Assembly (NCBI GenBank): GCA_000997405.1
Contig: LCBU01000020.1
Coordinates: 1-8,967, forward strand
From: Candidatus Woesebacteria bacterium GW2011_GWA1_41_7
GTDB lineage: Bacteria > Patescibacteriota > Microgenomatia > UBA8517
Direction of reading: 5' to 3'
Length of the DNA stretch: 8,967 bases
A model generated the notes under the pieces. It made no database searches and had not been told where the DNA came from. It saw only the letters and a program-made list of their open reading frames with translations. Numbering within the stretch: the stretch's first letter is position 1; every line of letters begins with the position of its first letter. Below, piece by piece: positions 1 through 6,001 of this stretch. The position numbers were made by a program, and so were the translations under genes.

Positions 1-1355
1 TCGGTCTTTTTGACACCCGCCCCCATAAACACTTGTCCCGATTGACCGTTAACTGTCACGATTTGTCCGTCTTTCAACAGTTTCGTAGCCTCTTTTGTTC
101 CTACAACACAGGGGATACCAAGTTCTCTACTGACAATTGCTGCATGCGAAGTTTGCCCGCCTTCATCAGTGATAATAGCGGCTGACTTTTTCATTGCCGG
201 TACATAATCAGGTGAAGTCATGGGAGCTACCAATACATCCCCCTTTTTAATTTTATCGATCTCTTTGGGAGACTTGAGTATCCTGACAGTTCCCGTCCCA
301 ATACCCGGAGATGCTGCCGCCCCGGTGAGGATCGGTGCTTCGGCAAATTTAACATTGCTGTTTTTCTCGGTTTTTTCTGATTTAGCCGTTTGAGCAATTG
401 TAGTAACCGGACGTGTCTGAACTATAAATAGCTTGTCTTTTTCAAGAGCCCATTCCATATCTTGAGGAAAATAATAATGTTTTTGGATTTTATCTGCGTA
501 TTTTGCCAGGGCAATTATCTGCTTATCGTTGATTTTCTGCCTATCTCTAAGCTTTTTAGGTACTTCAAATTCTTTTGTCTTGCCATTAATTCTTGAAAGA
601 CGGATTGACTGGTCGGAAATTTCTTTGGAAAGTATTGCAAAAGTACCTTTTTGAACAACATAAGTGTCGGGTACCACAGACCCCTGAACAATCATCTCTC
701 CAAGACCCCAAACAGATTCGATGATAATCCTATCCTTGTCATTTGTTACCGGATCAATTGAAAACATAACTCCGGAAACGTCACTTTGAACCATTTTTTG
801 AACAACCACAGCAATTTTTACTTTTTCGTGAACAATTTTATTCATCACACGATAGTAAATCGACCGGGCAGTAAAAAGAGAAGCCCAACACTCACGCAGT
901 TTATTAATTACATTAGCCTCACCTTTAATATCCAGGAAAGTAACCTGCTGTCCGGCAAAACTTGTACCTGGCATATCCTCTGCGGTAGCCGACGACCTGA
1001 CGGCCACCAGACTATTCTTCATAAAACCTGATAATTTTTTGTAAGACGAAATTGTTTTTTGGGAAACGTCAGCGGGAACTTTGGAAGTCAAAATCATCCG
1101 CTGTATTCTTTTTGAAGCCTCTTCCAGTTGGGCTGGATCATTTACATCCAAACTCCCTAATATGTCATAAATTTTATGAATCAGATCGTTTTCCTGTAGA
1201 AATAAATCGTAGGCCTCAACGGTGACAACGAATCCGGGGGGAACGGGAAAACCTGCGTGGTAAATTTCAGCTAAATTGGCACCTTTTCCACCAACCAACT
1301 CAGTATCTCCCTTATCCAAATCTTTGAAGTCAGCAACAATAGGCAGTTTGGGCAT
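1..1355 (-). CDS. ppsA: Phosphoenolpyruvate synthase, N-terminal 451 residues (cut by window edge)
   Basis: Makes PEP from pyruvate and ATP (products AMP and phosphate), the cytoplasmic entry step of gluconeogenesis. The visible 451 codons are open without a break from an ATG at 1355. The ATP-binding (PPDK N-terminal) domain shows GGKGANLAE at residues 22-30 and VRSSATAEDMPG at 119-130, and it ends near QTRPVTT at about 313-319. A low-complexity linker rich in K, E and T leads to the swivelling phosphohistidine domain. That domain carries the signature TSHAAIVSRELG, and the catalytic His is residue 404. The C-terminal PEP/pyruvate-binding TIM barrel lies beyond position 1; family members are roughly 750-800 residues. 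The start is fixed by the usual N-terminal sequence MPKLPIV...DKGDTELVGGKG. No Shine-Dalgarno sequence precedes it. It lies 48 nt after the isomerase gene and may have its own promoter. Pyruvate phosphate dikinase is less likely because the spacing of the ATP-grasp part follows PpsA. Confidence 0.95.
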   Translation of the reverse strand, partial: MPKLPIVADFKDLDKGDTELVGGKGANLAEIYHAGFPVPPGFVVTVEAYDLFLQENDLIHKIYDILGSLDVNDPAQLEEASKRIQRMILTSKVPADVSQKTISSYKKLSGFMKNSLVAVRSSATAEDMPGTSFAGQQVTFLDIKGEANVINKLRECWASLFTARSIYYRVMNKIVHEKVKIAVVVQKMVQSDVSGVMFSIDPVTNDKDRIIIESVWGLGEMIVQGSVVPDTYVVQKGTFAILSKEISDQSIRLSRINGKTKEFEVPKKLRDRQKINDKQIIALAKYADKIQKHYYFPQDMEWALEKDKLFIVQTRPVTTIAQTAKSEKTEKNSNVKFAEAPILTGAAASPGIGTGTVRILKSPKEIDKIKKGDVLVAPMTSPDYVPAMKKSAAIITDEGGQTSHAAIVSRELGIPCVVGTKEATKLLKDGQIVTVNGQSGQVFMGAGVKKT

Positions 1356-1365
1356 ACTATATTAC

Positions 1366-1394
1366 ATAGTAAAAGATATCTGGACAAAGGTAAA
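1366..1394 (-). promoter_or_regulatory. Possible weak promoter for ppsA
   Basis: On the minus strand TTTACC (1394-1389) and TACTAT (1371-1366) are separated by 17 nt. Each matches the sigma70 hexamers at 4 of 6 positions. The -10 ends 10 nt before the ppsA ATG, so the mRNA leader would be only a few bases. This is a weak match in AT-rich sequence, supported mainly by its similarity in placement to the better elements before ruvC and rplS. Confidence 0.3.
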
Positions 1395-1403
1395 GAGGAC
1401 CCT

Positions 1404-2447
1404 TTAATGAACAGGCTGGGAAAGTTCACCCTTCAACTTTAATATCCAGGGTTCGGGACCCGGATCCACACCGTCAAGCATTGAAAGGTAAAAGGCAAGC
1501 CACGCGCAGTAGTGAGCCAGTTCCAACGACTGCGTCAATTTGGTCTTACCCTTTAATATGTATGTATGGAAAGAAAGTCCTTGCTCCGCAAGAACCTTTT
1601 TGGTAACTGCGTAACGCAAAGTCACTCTTTGATTATTAAAATTGCTTTCCATGAATAGATAGCGATTATTTTTAACGAGTTCCGGCATTTGTGTCGCTTC
1701 AATAAGAACATGGTTAACTTCGGGAAAATCATAAAATTGTGTGTAATTTCTGGAGATCTCACACATGGCATTTCTGCCTGCGTTAAGTGCTCCTATAAGT
1801 GGTCTTCCCCCAAAAAGAACAGGTAAACCACCGTGCAACCACTTACCCATTTCGGCTGCATCCCAGGAATCCCGGATGTCAGTTAATTCTTTCAGAGACG
1901 CCAGGAGTACCTCTTCGGAAATAGATAGGACACCGGCCTTATTAAGTACACCCAAAAGTCCCCCAAGAGAAACTCCCAATCCCGTTTTAGGAAAATTAGG
2001 CGGATTAGAAGCTCCTGGGGATATAATCACCCCATGAATTTCACCTGAAGTTACGATTTCACCGATTTTTCCACCGGTAGCAATTCCCAGGATATTTGCT
2101 CCCAACTTTTTAGCAATTTCGATACCCGACAGAGTTTCTTCGGTATTGCCTGAATATGAATTGGCGATAACTAAGGTTTCCGCGTCAACCCATGCGGGGA
2201 GACCATAATCATTGTGTACAGCAAAAGGAATTTTAAGATCTTCCTCGAAAAGCCCCTGGATTAATTTTGCTGCGTTGCTACTGCCACCCATTCCGGTAAC
2301 CACTACTTTTTTGCAGGGTATTTGGGGAATATTTGCTGATTGTGCCTGTGTCCAAGTGGTTTTGATCTGTTCGGGGAAAAGAGTGAGAGCTTCCATTACT
2401 CCCATAGAATCAAGTTGCCTGAAATTCTCTATATTTGATAAGTCCAT
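1404..2447 (-). CDS. Bifunctional glucose/mannose-6-phosphate isomerase (SIS family)
   Basis: Interconverts fructose-6-phosphate with glucose-6-phosphate and with mannose-6-phosphate in the cytoplasm. At 347 residues it has the length of the bifunctional PGI/PMI family, known from archaea and some bacteria, rather than the ~550-residue classical PGI. The first SIS domain shows GMGGSSNAAK (52-61) and the phosphate-binding SYSGNTEET (97-105). The second SIS half carries NAMCEISR (Glu230) and FPEVNHV (Glu243, His246), which correspond to the family's active-site Glu and His region. His312 in AHYCAWLAFY precedes the typical C-terminal GVDPGPEP. The ATG at 2447 lies 2 nt after the stop of the phosphohexomutase gene, with no Shine-Dalgarno motif, so the two are almost certainly co-transcribed and translationally coupled. 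Together they connect fructose-6-phosphate to both glucose-1-phosphate and mannose-1-phosphate. The exact substrate range is inferred from the family. Confidence 0.92.
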   Translation of the reverse strand: MDLSNIENFRQLDSMGVMEALTLFPEQIKTTWTQAQSANIPQIPCKKVVVTGMGGSSNAAKLIQGLFEEDLKIPFAVHNDYGLPAWVDAETLVIANSYSGNTEETLSGIEIAKKLGANILGIATGGKIGEIVTSGEIHGVIISPGASNPPNFPKTGLGVSLGGLLGVLNKAGVLSISEEVLLASLKELTDIRDSWDAAEMGKWLHGGLPVLFGGRPLIGALNAGRNAMCEISRNYTQFYDFPEVNHVLIEATQMPELVKNNRYLFMESNFNNQRVTLRYAVTKKVLAEQGLSFHTYILKGKTKLTQSLELAHYCAWLAFYLSMLDGVDPGPEPWILKLKGELSQPVH

Positions 2448-2449
2448 AT

Positions 2450-3802
2450 TTATGAACGGATAATTGCCAAGACTTCGTCGCGTTTAACCTCCATCAACTC
2501 TTTAGATTTAGCCTCAAGTGTCAAACGAAGCAAAGACTCGGTATTACTTGGCCTTACGCAAAATCTGTAGTCACTATACTCAACAGCCACACCATCAAGA
2601 CGCGACACATCCGCATCTTTATACTTCTCTGCAATTTCATTCATTTTTCCTTCTTTATCTTCAACATCGCTGTTTATTTCTCCTGAGATAAAGTATTTAC
2701 CCAAAACCGGAGCAACGACTTCTGAAAGCTTTGAACCTGTTTCGCTCAAGTACTCCAATACTTGCATTGGAGGAATCATTCCGCAATCAGAGTGCCAATA
2801 ATCACGGTAGTATGTATGACCGCTGGATTCTGCGCCGAACAGTGCGTTTTGGTCTCTCAATATCTCTTTAATGTAAGAGTGTCCGACTCTGCTAATCACG
2901 GGAGTCCCGCCATTTTCTTTTATAGCGTCCAGAAGCGCCCATGTATATCTGGGGTCATATACAATTTTTTCACCGGGATTTTTGACAAGCATTTGCTTGA
3001 TTAGAACGGTATTAAGAAAATATGGTTCAACAAATAACCCTCCGTCTGCACAGAAAAATACTCTATCGGAATCAGCATCCCATGTAATACCCAAGTCTGC
3101 TCCGCTGGTTTTAACCAGCTCTGCAAATTCAATTCTATTTTCAGGAATAAACGGGTCAGGTCTTCCCTTGGGGAAATTTCCATCGGGTTCAAAATTGAGT
3201 TTAATTATTTCTATGGGCAGACCTCCTGTTTCAACAATTTTTTCAAAAATTTTACCTCCCAATCCGAAATTAGGATTTAGAACAACTTTCATAGGTTTTA
3301 TCTTGGCTACATCTATCCAACTAAGAATGTGTTTGCAATAATCATCCCAAATGTCAATTTTCCTGACAGTTCCAATCTTGTCCGAGCTTAACGTCTCACC
3401 GGAAATGACAAAGTCGCGAACTTGGGTAATTCCGTGTTCATATGTAATAGGAGCCGGTCCTTTCTCAACCATTTTCAATCCGTGCCACTCCGGAGGATTG
3501 TGTGAAGCTGTCGATTGGAGTCCCCCTTCGAATTTGTAATTTCCTACACCAAAATAAAGCATATCTGTCGACATCAAACCGACATCAACAACATTAATAC
3601 CGGCATCTGTAAGTCCCTTAATTACGGCGTTTTTAATAGCTTCCGAATGCAAGCGGACATCCATACCGATCATAACTTCTCCTACGGGGTTAGTGAATTT
3701 CGCAAAACCCTGGCCAATCTTATAGGCGACATCCTCATTAATAGAATCCGGGTAGATTCCTCTTATGTCGTATGCTTTAAAAATTGTCTCGTCAACTTTC
3801 AT
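2450..3802 (-). CDS. Phosphomannomutase/phosphoglucomutase
   Basis: An alpha-D-phosphohexomutase of 450 residues that moves phosphate between C6 and C1 of mannose or glucose through a phosphoserine enzyme. All four family signatures are present in order: the start FKAYDIRGIYP; the phosphoserine loop STASHNP with catalytic Ser100; the metal loop DADSDR (Asp242, Asp244, Asp246); the sugar-specificity loop GAESSGH (323-329, Glu325 and Ser327); and the phosphate-binding RPSNTESLLR (Arg417 to Arg426). The Glu-x-Ser sugar loop is typical of enzymes using both glucose and mannose phosphates, so PMM/PGM dual activity is more likely than phosphoglucosamine mutase. The ATG at 3802 follows the delta-like gene by 9 nt and the stop lies 2 nt before the isomerase ATG, giving an operon. 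The product probably feeds GDP-mannose or NDP-glucose for surface glycans (inference). Confidence 0.93.
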   Translation of the reverse strand: MKVDETIFKAYDIRGIYPDSINEDVAYKIGQGFAKFTNPVGEVMIGMDVRLHSEAIKNAVIKGLTDAGINVVDVGLMSTDMLYFGVGNYKFEGGLQSTASHNPPEWHGLKMVEKGPAPITYEHGITQVRDFVISGETLSSDKIGTVRKIDIWDDYCKHILSWIDVAKIKPMKVVLNPNFGLGGKIFEKIVETGGLPIEIIKLNFEPDGNFPKGRPDPFIPENRIEFAELVKTSGADLGITWDADSDRVFFCADGGLFVEPYFLNTVLIKQMLVKNPGEKIVYDPRYTWALLDAIKENGGTPVISRVGHSYIKEILRDQNALFGAESSGHTYYRDYWHSDCGMIPPMQVLEYLSETGSKLSEVVAPVLGKYFISGEINSDVEDKEGKMNEIAEKYKDADVSRLDGVAVEYSDYRFCVRPSNTESLLRLTLEAKSKELMEVKRDEVLAIIRS

Positions 3803-3811
3803 TTAATGTTT

Positions 3812-4486
3812 TCATTCTAAATGTTTAAGTAGGACCAGGTCAAGTTCGGAAATCAGATCTGCCTTGGAAGTTTTGACATCAATATCAATAGCACTTAGGA
3901 CGCTTATTAATTTTTGAAGGCTCAATACGTCAAACTTAGAAGCTTGAGACTTTAGCTTATTAATTTTCCAAAATGGAAATCCGGCTGACGCGGCATCAAC
4001 TTTTGCCCAGTATACATCTCTGATATGTTTTGAGATTAAGCTGAAAACAAACTCCACCGGTTGTTTTTCCAGGATTTTATGTAAAGATCTGACACAAAAT
4101 TCTCCTTTTCCGGGTAACAAGTTGTCCAAAAAATTCCAAAGAAGAACAGGAAGTTTATATTCTTCCACTTTTGTGCCGATGGAAAAATTTTTAACTGTAG
4201 CGGCGTTCAGTGGCCCTTCGTTATAGATTATCAGAGTGCCCGAAAGATCTTCCTGCCTTTTATTCAACCAGAGATACTCTTTTTTACCGAGTTTTTTGAC
4301 ATCTTTAAGGATAAAAAATCTTTCGTTACCAAAGAGGGAGCTTGCCGATAAAATCTCTTCAAAACTTTGCGCAGACTCGTCAATGTAATTCACTTCCCAG
4401 GATCTTTCTTTGGCCACATCAATAAATATTCTTAATCTGGCATAGGATTTTTGAGTATCGTCACCGTGTAAAATTATTACCTTCAT
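3812..4486 (-). CDS. holA: DNA polymerase III delta-like protein (short HolA)
   Basis: Probably the clamp-loader delta subunit, which opens the beta sliding clamp. The N-terminus MKVIILHGDDTQKSYARL matches the family's opening (a degenerate nucleotide-binding fold without a Walker A lysine). ASSLFGNERFFILKDV at about 49-64 matches the conserved SLFG...R-hydrophobic segment that precedes strand 3. The C-terminal third is helical and leucine-rich (KFDVLSLQKLISVLSAIDIDVK...LDLVLLKHL), as in the collar domain, where an x-D-x-x-x-K pattern is usual. At 224 residues it is clearly shorter than the usual 320-340, with the middle compressed. It starts 6 nt after the metallopeptidase-like gene and ends 9 nt before the mutase gene. 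There is no Shine-Dalgarno motif, so coupling is likely. The assignment rests on pattern recognition. A hypothetical protein that only keeps the HolA fold remains possible. Confidence 0.6.
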   Translation of the reverse strand: MKVIILHGDDTQKSYARLRIFIDVAKERSWEVNYIDESAQSFEEILSASSLFGNERFFILKDVKKLGKKEYLWLNKRQEDLSGTLIIYNEGPLNAATVKNFSIGTKVEEYKLPVLLWNFLDNLLPGKGEFCVRSLHKILEKQPVEFVFSLISKHIRDVYWAKVDAASAGFPFWKINKLKSQASKFDVLSLQKLISVLSAIDIDVKTSKADLISELDLVLLKHLE

Positions 4487-4492
4487 AATTAG

Positions 4493-4912
4493 CTAAATAT
4501 TATTGTTTTCCAGATATCTAGCAATCAACCCTTCAAGTTTATCCCTAAAGCTTCCTTTTCTTTTTCTGGTGTGCGGTACCAAGGCACCCGAAAAATTTTT
4601 CGGAATATGGCTAATTTCATGCAGTAAGACTTTGTCCTGATCGTGAAGCGATAACTTATCAAAATATCCAGAAATTACCTCGATGATGTAAGCAGGTCCA
4701 ATCTCCAGGGTGTTTTGCCATAGTTTGGGAAGTCCCCATGTTCTGGCGTAGGCTCTGGCCTTCGATCCTGTGGATCTGTAAAAAAACAAACGACTAACCA
4801 CCAGATGATCCAACTGAAGTTCTTTGATAAGTATTAACGCCCGCCTTCGAATATCGGGGGCTTTTTCGTACTCAAATTTTGAAAACTTCCGTGCCTTCTT
4901 TAACTTGCCCAT
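4493..4912 (-). CDS. Putative zinc metallopeptidase-like protein (HExxH)
   Basis: A 139-residue protein with a basic N-terminus and a zinc-binding HEISH motif (His98, Glu99, His102) in DQDKVLLHEISHIPKNF, followed by VPHTR with His114 as a likely third ligand. This arrangement resembles the small 'putative phage metallopeptidase' family found in phages and in many CPR genomes. The preceding segment (TLEIGPAYIIEVISGYFDKL, residues 68-87) looks like the beta-strand and helix that lead into the active-site helix of such minimal peptidases. No signal peptide or membrane helix is visible, so it is probably cytoplasmic. It is the first gene of the operon with the delta-like, mutase and isomerase genes. 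Substrate and biological role are unknown. The motif makes peptidase chemistry plausible but not proven. Confidence 0.62.
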   Translation of the reverse strand: MGKLKKARKFSKFEYEKAPDIRRRALILIKELQLDHLVVSRLFFYRSTGSKARAYARTWGLPKLWQNTLEIGPAYIIEVISGYFDKLSLHDQDKVLLHEISHIPKNFSGALVPHTRKRKGSFRDKLEGLIARYLENNNI

Positions 4913-4921
4913 TAGTCTTCA

Positions 4922-4930
4922 ATCCTATCA
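4922..4930 (-). promoter_or_regulatory. Possible extended -10 for the metallopeptidase-holA-mutase-isomerase operon
   Basis: The minus strand reads TGATAGGAT, an extended -10 pattern (TG-n-TAnnnT, hexamer 4 of 6 to TATAAT). It ends 9 nt before the ATG at 4912, with no clear -35. The placement resembles the better promoters of ruvC and rplS. It overlaps one arm of the inverted repeat at 4928-4969. Confidence 0.35.
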
Positions 4931-4969
4931 CAAAATATCTCTTCTTACCCCACAACTAGCATTTTGTGA
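4928..4969. repeat. 9-bp perfect inverted repeat between two operons
   Basis: TCACAAAAT (4928-4936) and ATTTTGTGA (4961-4969) are perfect inverted copies separated by 24 nt. They fill most of the 65-nt gap between the EF-like gene and the metallopeptidase gene. There is no T-run on the minus strand after it, so an ordinary intrinsic terminator is unlikely. The downstream arm touches the possible extended -10, which makes an operator or an RNA switch conceivable. Confidence 0.45.
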
Positions 4970-4977
4970 AGCACTCG

Positions 4978-5229
4978 TTAGATCTTAAATACTTCTACTC
5001 CTTCCTTAACTTCTTTTTGAGTCTTAAGACCTATCACATCTCCTTTTGTCGCGGTATCTTTTTTATCGTGTTCGACTTGAATCGAATCAACCGACTGCTC
5101 AAACAAATCTTCCCCATCTTTTGAAAATTTGACCCTGTCTCCTACGGAAAGAGTACCGTCAAGTTCAACTATGGCAACACCAATTTTGTCGTAATAATGA
5201 GTTATGCGACCCACCTTAAACAACTTCAT
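4978..5229 (-). CDS. Small EF-Tu/IF2 domain II-like beta-barrel protein
   Basis: An 83-residue protein that looks like an isolated translation-factor domain II barrel. The segments GRITHYYDKIGVAIVELDG, LSVGDRVKFSKDG, SVDSIQVEHDKKDTATKGDVIGLKT and EVKEGVEVFK follow the strand order of EF-Tu domain 2 (G-x-I...VGD...VxSIxxxxxxxxxAxxGDxVGL). There is no GTPase domain. Similar stand-alone barrels are often annotated in CPR genomes as 'translation elongation factor-like protein', and the same fold closes U32 peptidases. The ATG at 5229 lies inside the last codons of ruvC, a 14-nt overlap. A G-rich AAGGGGGTG directly before it is the only Shine-Dalgarno-like sequence seen in the window, although its spacing is short. 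Translational coupling to ruvC is likely. The function is unknown; RNA or ribosome binding is a guess from the fold. Confidence 0.72.
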   Translation of the reverse strand: MKLFKVGRITHYYDKIGVAIVELDGTLSVGDRVKFSKDGEDLFEQSVDSIQVEHDKKDTATKGDVIGLKTQKEVKEGVEVFKI

Positions 5230-5731
5230 TCACCCCCTTTCCTTCACCAATTTTAAATGCATGGGTTAGGGCAATAGCCAACGCATCGGCAGCATTATCA
5301 AAATGAGTTTTTTTGTTTTTTTCACTTGTTACGCGATCACCTAAAATTTTTCTGATAGATGCCTGAACCTCTTTCTTGTTGGCACGACCGTTTCCTGTAA
5401 TCATTTTCTTAATAGTTCCCGGTGCATATTCCTCAACTTTAATTTTTGTTTTACATGCCGCAAGAAGCATCACTCCCTGAGCCTGGCCGACTGCAATAAC
5501 GGTCTTGGCATTATTAGAAAAGAAGATTTTTTCAAATACAAAAACGTCGGGCTTGTGTTTTTCAATCAGATTCTTAATTTCCTCAAATATAAAATCCAGG
5601 CGTTTTTCTTTAAGAAGTGCTTTATCGGTTTCAATGAGTCCCCATTCGACAACTTCGTTTCCTTTCCCGTTTAGTCTTACGAGGCCGAATCCTGTTGTGG
5701 CGGTGCCTGGGTCAATTCCCAATATTAACAT
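5216..5731 (-). CDS. ruvC: Crossover junction endodeoxyribonuclease RuvC
   Basis: Resolves Holliday junctions by paired symmetric nicks, normally working with RuvAB. The 171 residues match the family length. The RNase H-like core shows the first catalytic Asp in LILGIDPGTATTGFG (Asp7), the catalytic Glu in VFVFEKIFFSNNAKT (Glu67), the conserved GQAQGV (82-87), the APGTIKKMITGNGRANKKEVQ segment, and the last helix HFDNAADALAIALTH with Asp149. At the position three residues before Asp149, where E. coli has Asp138 and Thermus has His, this protein has Asn146, with Asp145 beside it. The start is fixed because the GIDPG strand begins four residues after Met. A -10 element lies 8 nt upstream, so the mRNA is probably leaderless. 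It is first in a two-gene unit with the EF-like gene. Confidence 0.95.
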   Translation of the reverse strand: MLILGIDPGTATTGFGLVRLNGKGNEVVEWGLIETDKALLKEKRLDFIFEEIKNLIEKHKPDVFVFEKIFFSNNAKTVIAVGQAQGVMLLAACKTKIKVEEYAPGTIKKMITGNGRANKKEVQASIRKILGDRVTSEKNKKTHFDNAADALAIALTHAFKIGEGKGVNEVV

Positions 5732-5739
5732 TCTTTAAC

Positions 5740-5748
5740 ATTATAACA
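5740..5748 (-). promoter_or_regulatory. Extended -10 promoter of ruvC
   Basis: The minus strand reads TGTTATAAT: a perfect TATAAT (5745-5740) with the extended TG motif. No good -35 is present, which extended -10 promoters do not need. The hexamer ends exactly 8 nt before the ruvC ATG, so transcription should begin at or 1-2 nt before the start codon. It lies directly after the T-run of the terminator. Confidence 0.6.
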
Positions 5749-5757
5749 GTGTTTGTT

Positions 5758-5818
5758 AAAAAAGAACGGGCAGGACATATCACTCGAAAACAAAAAATTG
5801 AGTGACAGTATCCTGCCC
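5758..5818 (-). terminator. Rho-independent terminator of the tRNA-like unit
   Basis: GGGCAGGA (5768-5775) and TCCTGCCC (5811-5818) form a perfect GC-rich 8-bp stem. Inside it, TCACTC (5780-5785) pairs with GAGTGA (5800-5805), giving a two-part helix. On the minus strand the stem is followed by GTTCTTTTTT (5767-5758). It closes the noncoding transcription unit and insulates ruvC. Confidence 0.82.
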
Positions 5819-5869
5819 GAAAACAAAAAATTGAGTGAGCGCACCCTCCTTGAAAGCAAAACTTCAAGT
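5785..5869. repeat. Three short repeats at ~33-nt spacing
   Basis: Two identical 20-nt copies (5785-5804 and 5818-5837, core CGAAAACAAAAAATTGAG) are followed by a diverged copy at 5850-5869 (core TTGAAAGCAAAACTTCAAG), with period 33 and 32 nt. On the minus strand each copy carries a U-rich tract. The third copy is part of a perfect hairpin, CTTGAA/TTCAAG (5849-5868). The first copy forms the loop and inner stem of the terminator. Confidence 0.7.
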
Positions 5870-5886
5870 AGGCACAAACACCCAAT

Positions 5887-5909
5887 TTGGAGGGCCCTTT
5901 GGCCTCCAA
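5887..5909 (-). other. Stem-loop directly after the downstream tRNA-like gene
   Basis: TTGGAGG (5887-5893) and CCTCCAA (5903-5909) form a 7-bp stem with a 9-nt loop, starting 1 nt after the 3' end of the tRNA-like gene on the minus strand. There is no T-run. It may guide 3' trimming or help the terminator. Confidence 0.55.
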
Positions 5910-5910
5910 G

Positions 5911-5983
5911 TGCCCTGGTGAGGAGTCGAACCCCAAACCTGATTGGTTTACACCAATCGCTCTTCCACTTGAGCTTCCAGGGA
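5911..5983 (-). tRNA. tRNA-like gene with irregular anticodon arm (possible anticodon GUA)
   Basis: A 73-nt cloverleaf on the minus strand. The acceptor TCCCTGG/CCAGGGC pairs at 2-7 but has U1 opposite C72. The D arm GCTC-AAGTGGAA-GAGC keeps G18G19. The T arm is TGGGG-TTCGACT-CCTCA, the discriminator is A, and CCA is not encoded. Position 8 is A instead of the near-universal U. The anticodon helix is displaced by one base: GATTGG pairs with CCAATC around a 6-nt loop TGTAAA, so with U33 the best anticodon is GUA (5951-5949), as in tRNA-Tyr. Bacterial tRNA-Tyr has a long variable arm, which is missing here. It could be a real but unorthodox tRNA, a decayed tRNA, or a tRNA-like RNA. It sits 18 nt after the other tRNA-like gene in the same transcript. 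Confidence 0.6.
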
Positions 5984-6001
5984 CAAAATTAAAGTGCTAT
6001 A

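Noticed and set aside
1386..1405. Terminator between the isomerase gene and ppsA
   Set aside because: Only a 5-bp AAAGG/CCTTT stem without a T-run is visible.
3812..3814. UGA recoded to an amino acid
   Set aside because: TGA ends the delta-like gene and dnaE at the expected places, so the standard stop meaning holds.
5785..5869. CRISPR-like array
   Set aside because: Only two exact copies and one diverged copy with ~13-nt gaps, no uniform spacers and no cas genes nearby.
5712..5936. Minus-strand frame containing a repeated HSIFCFR peptide
   Set aside because: The peptide repeat is only the translation of the 20-nt repeats; the frame crosses the terminator, the tRNA 3' end and the ruvC promoter.
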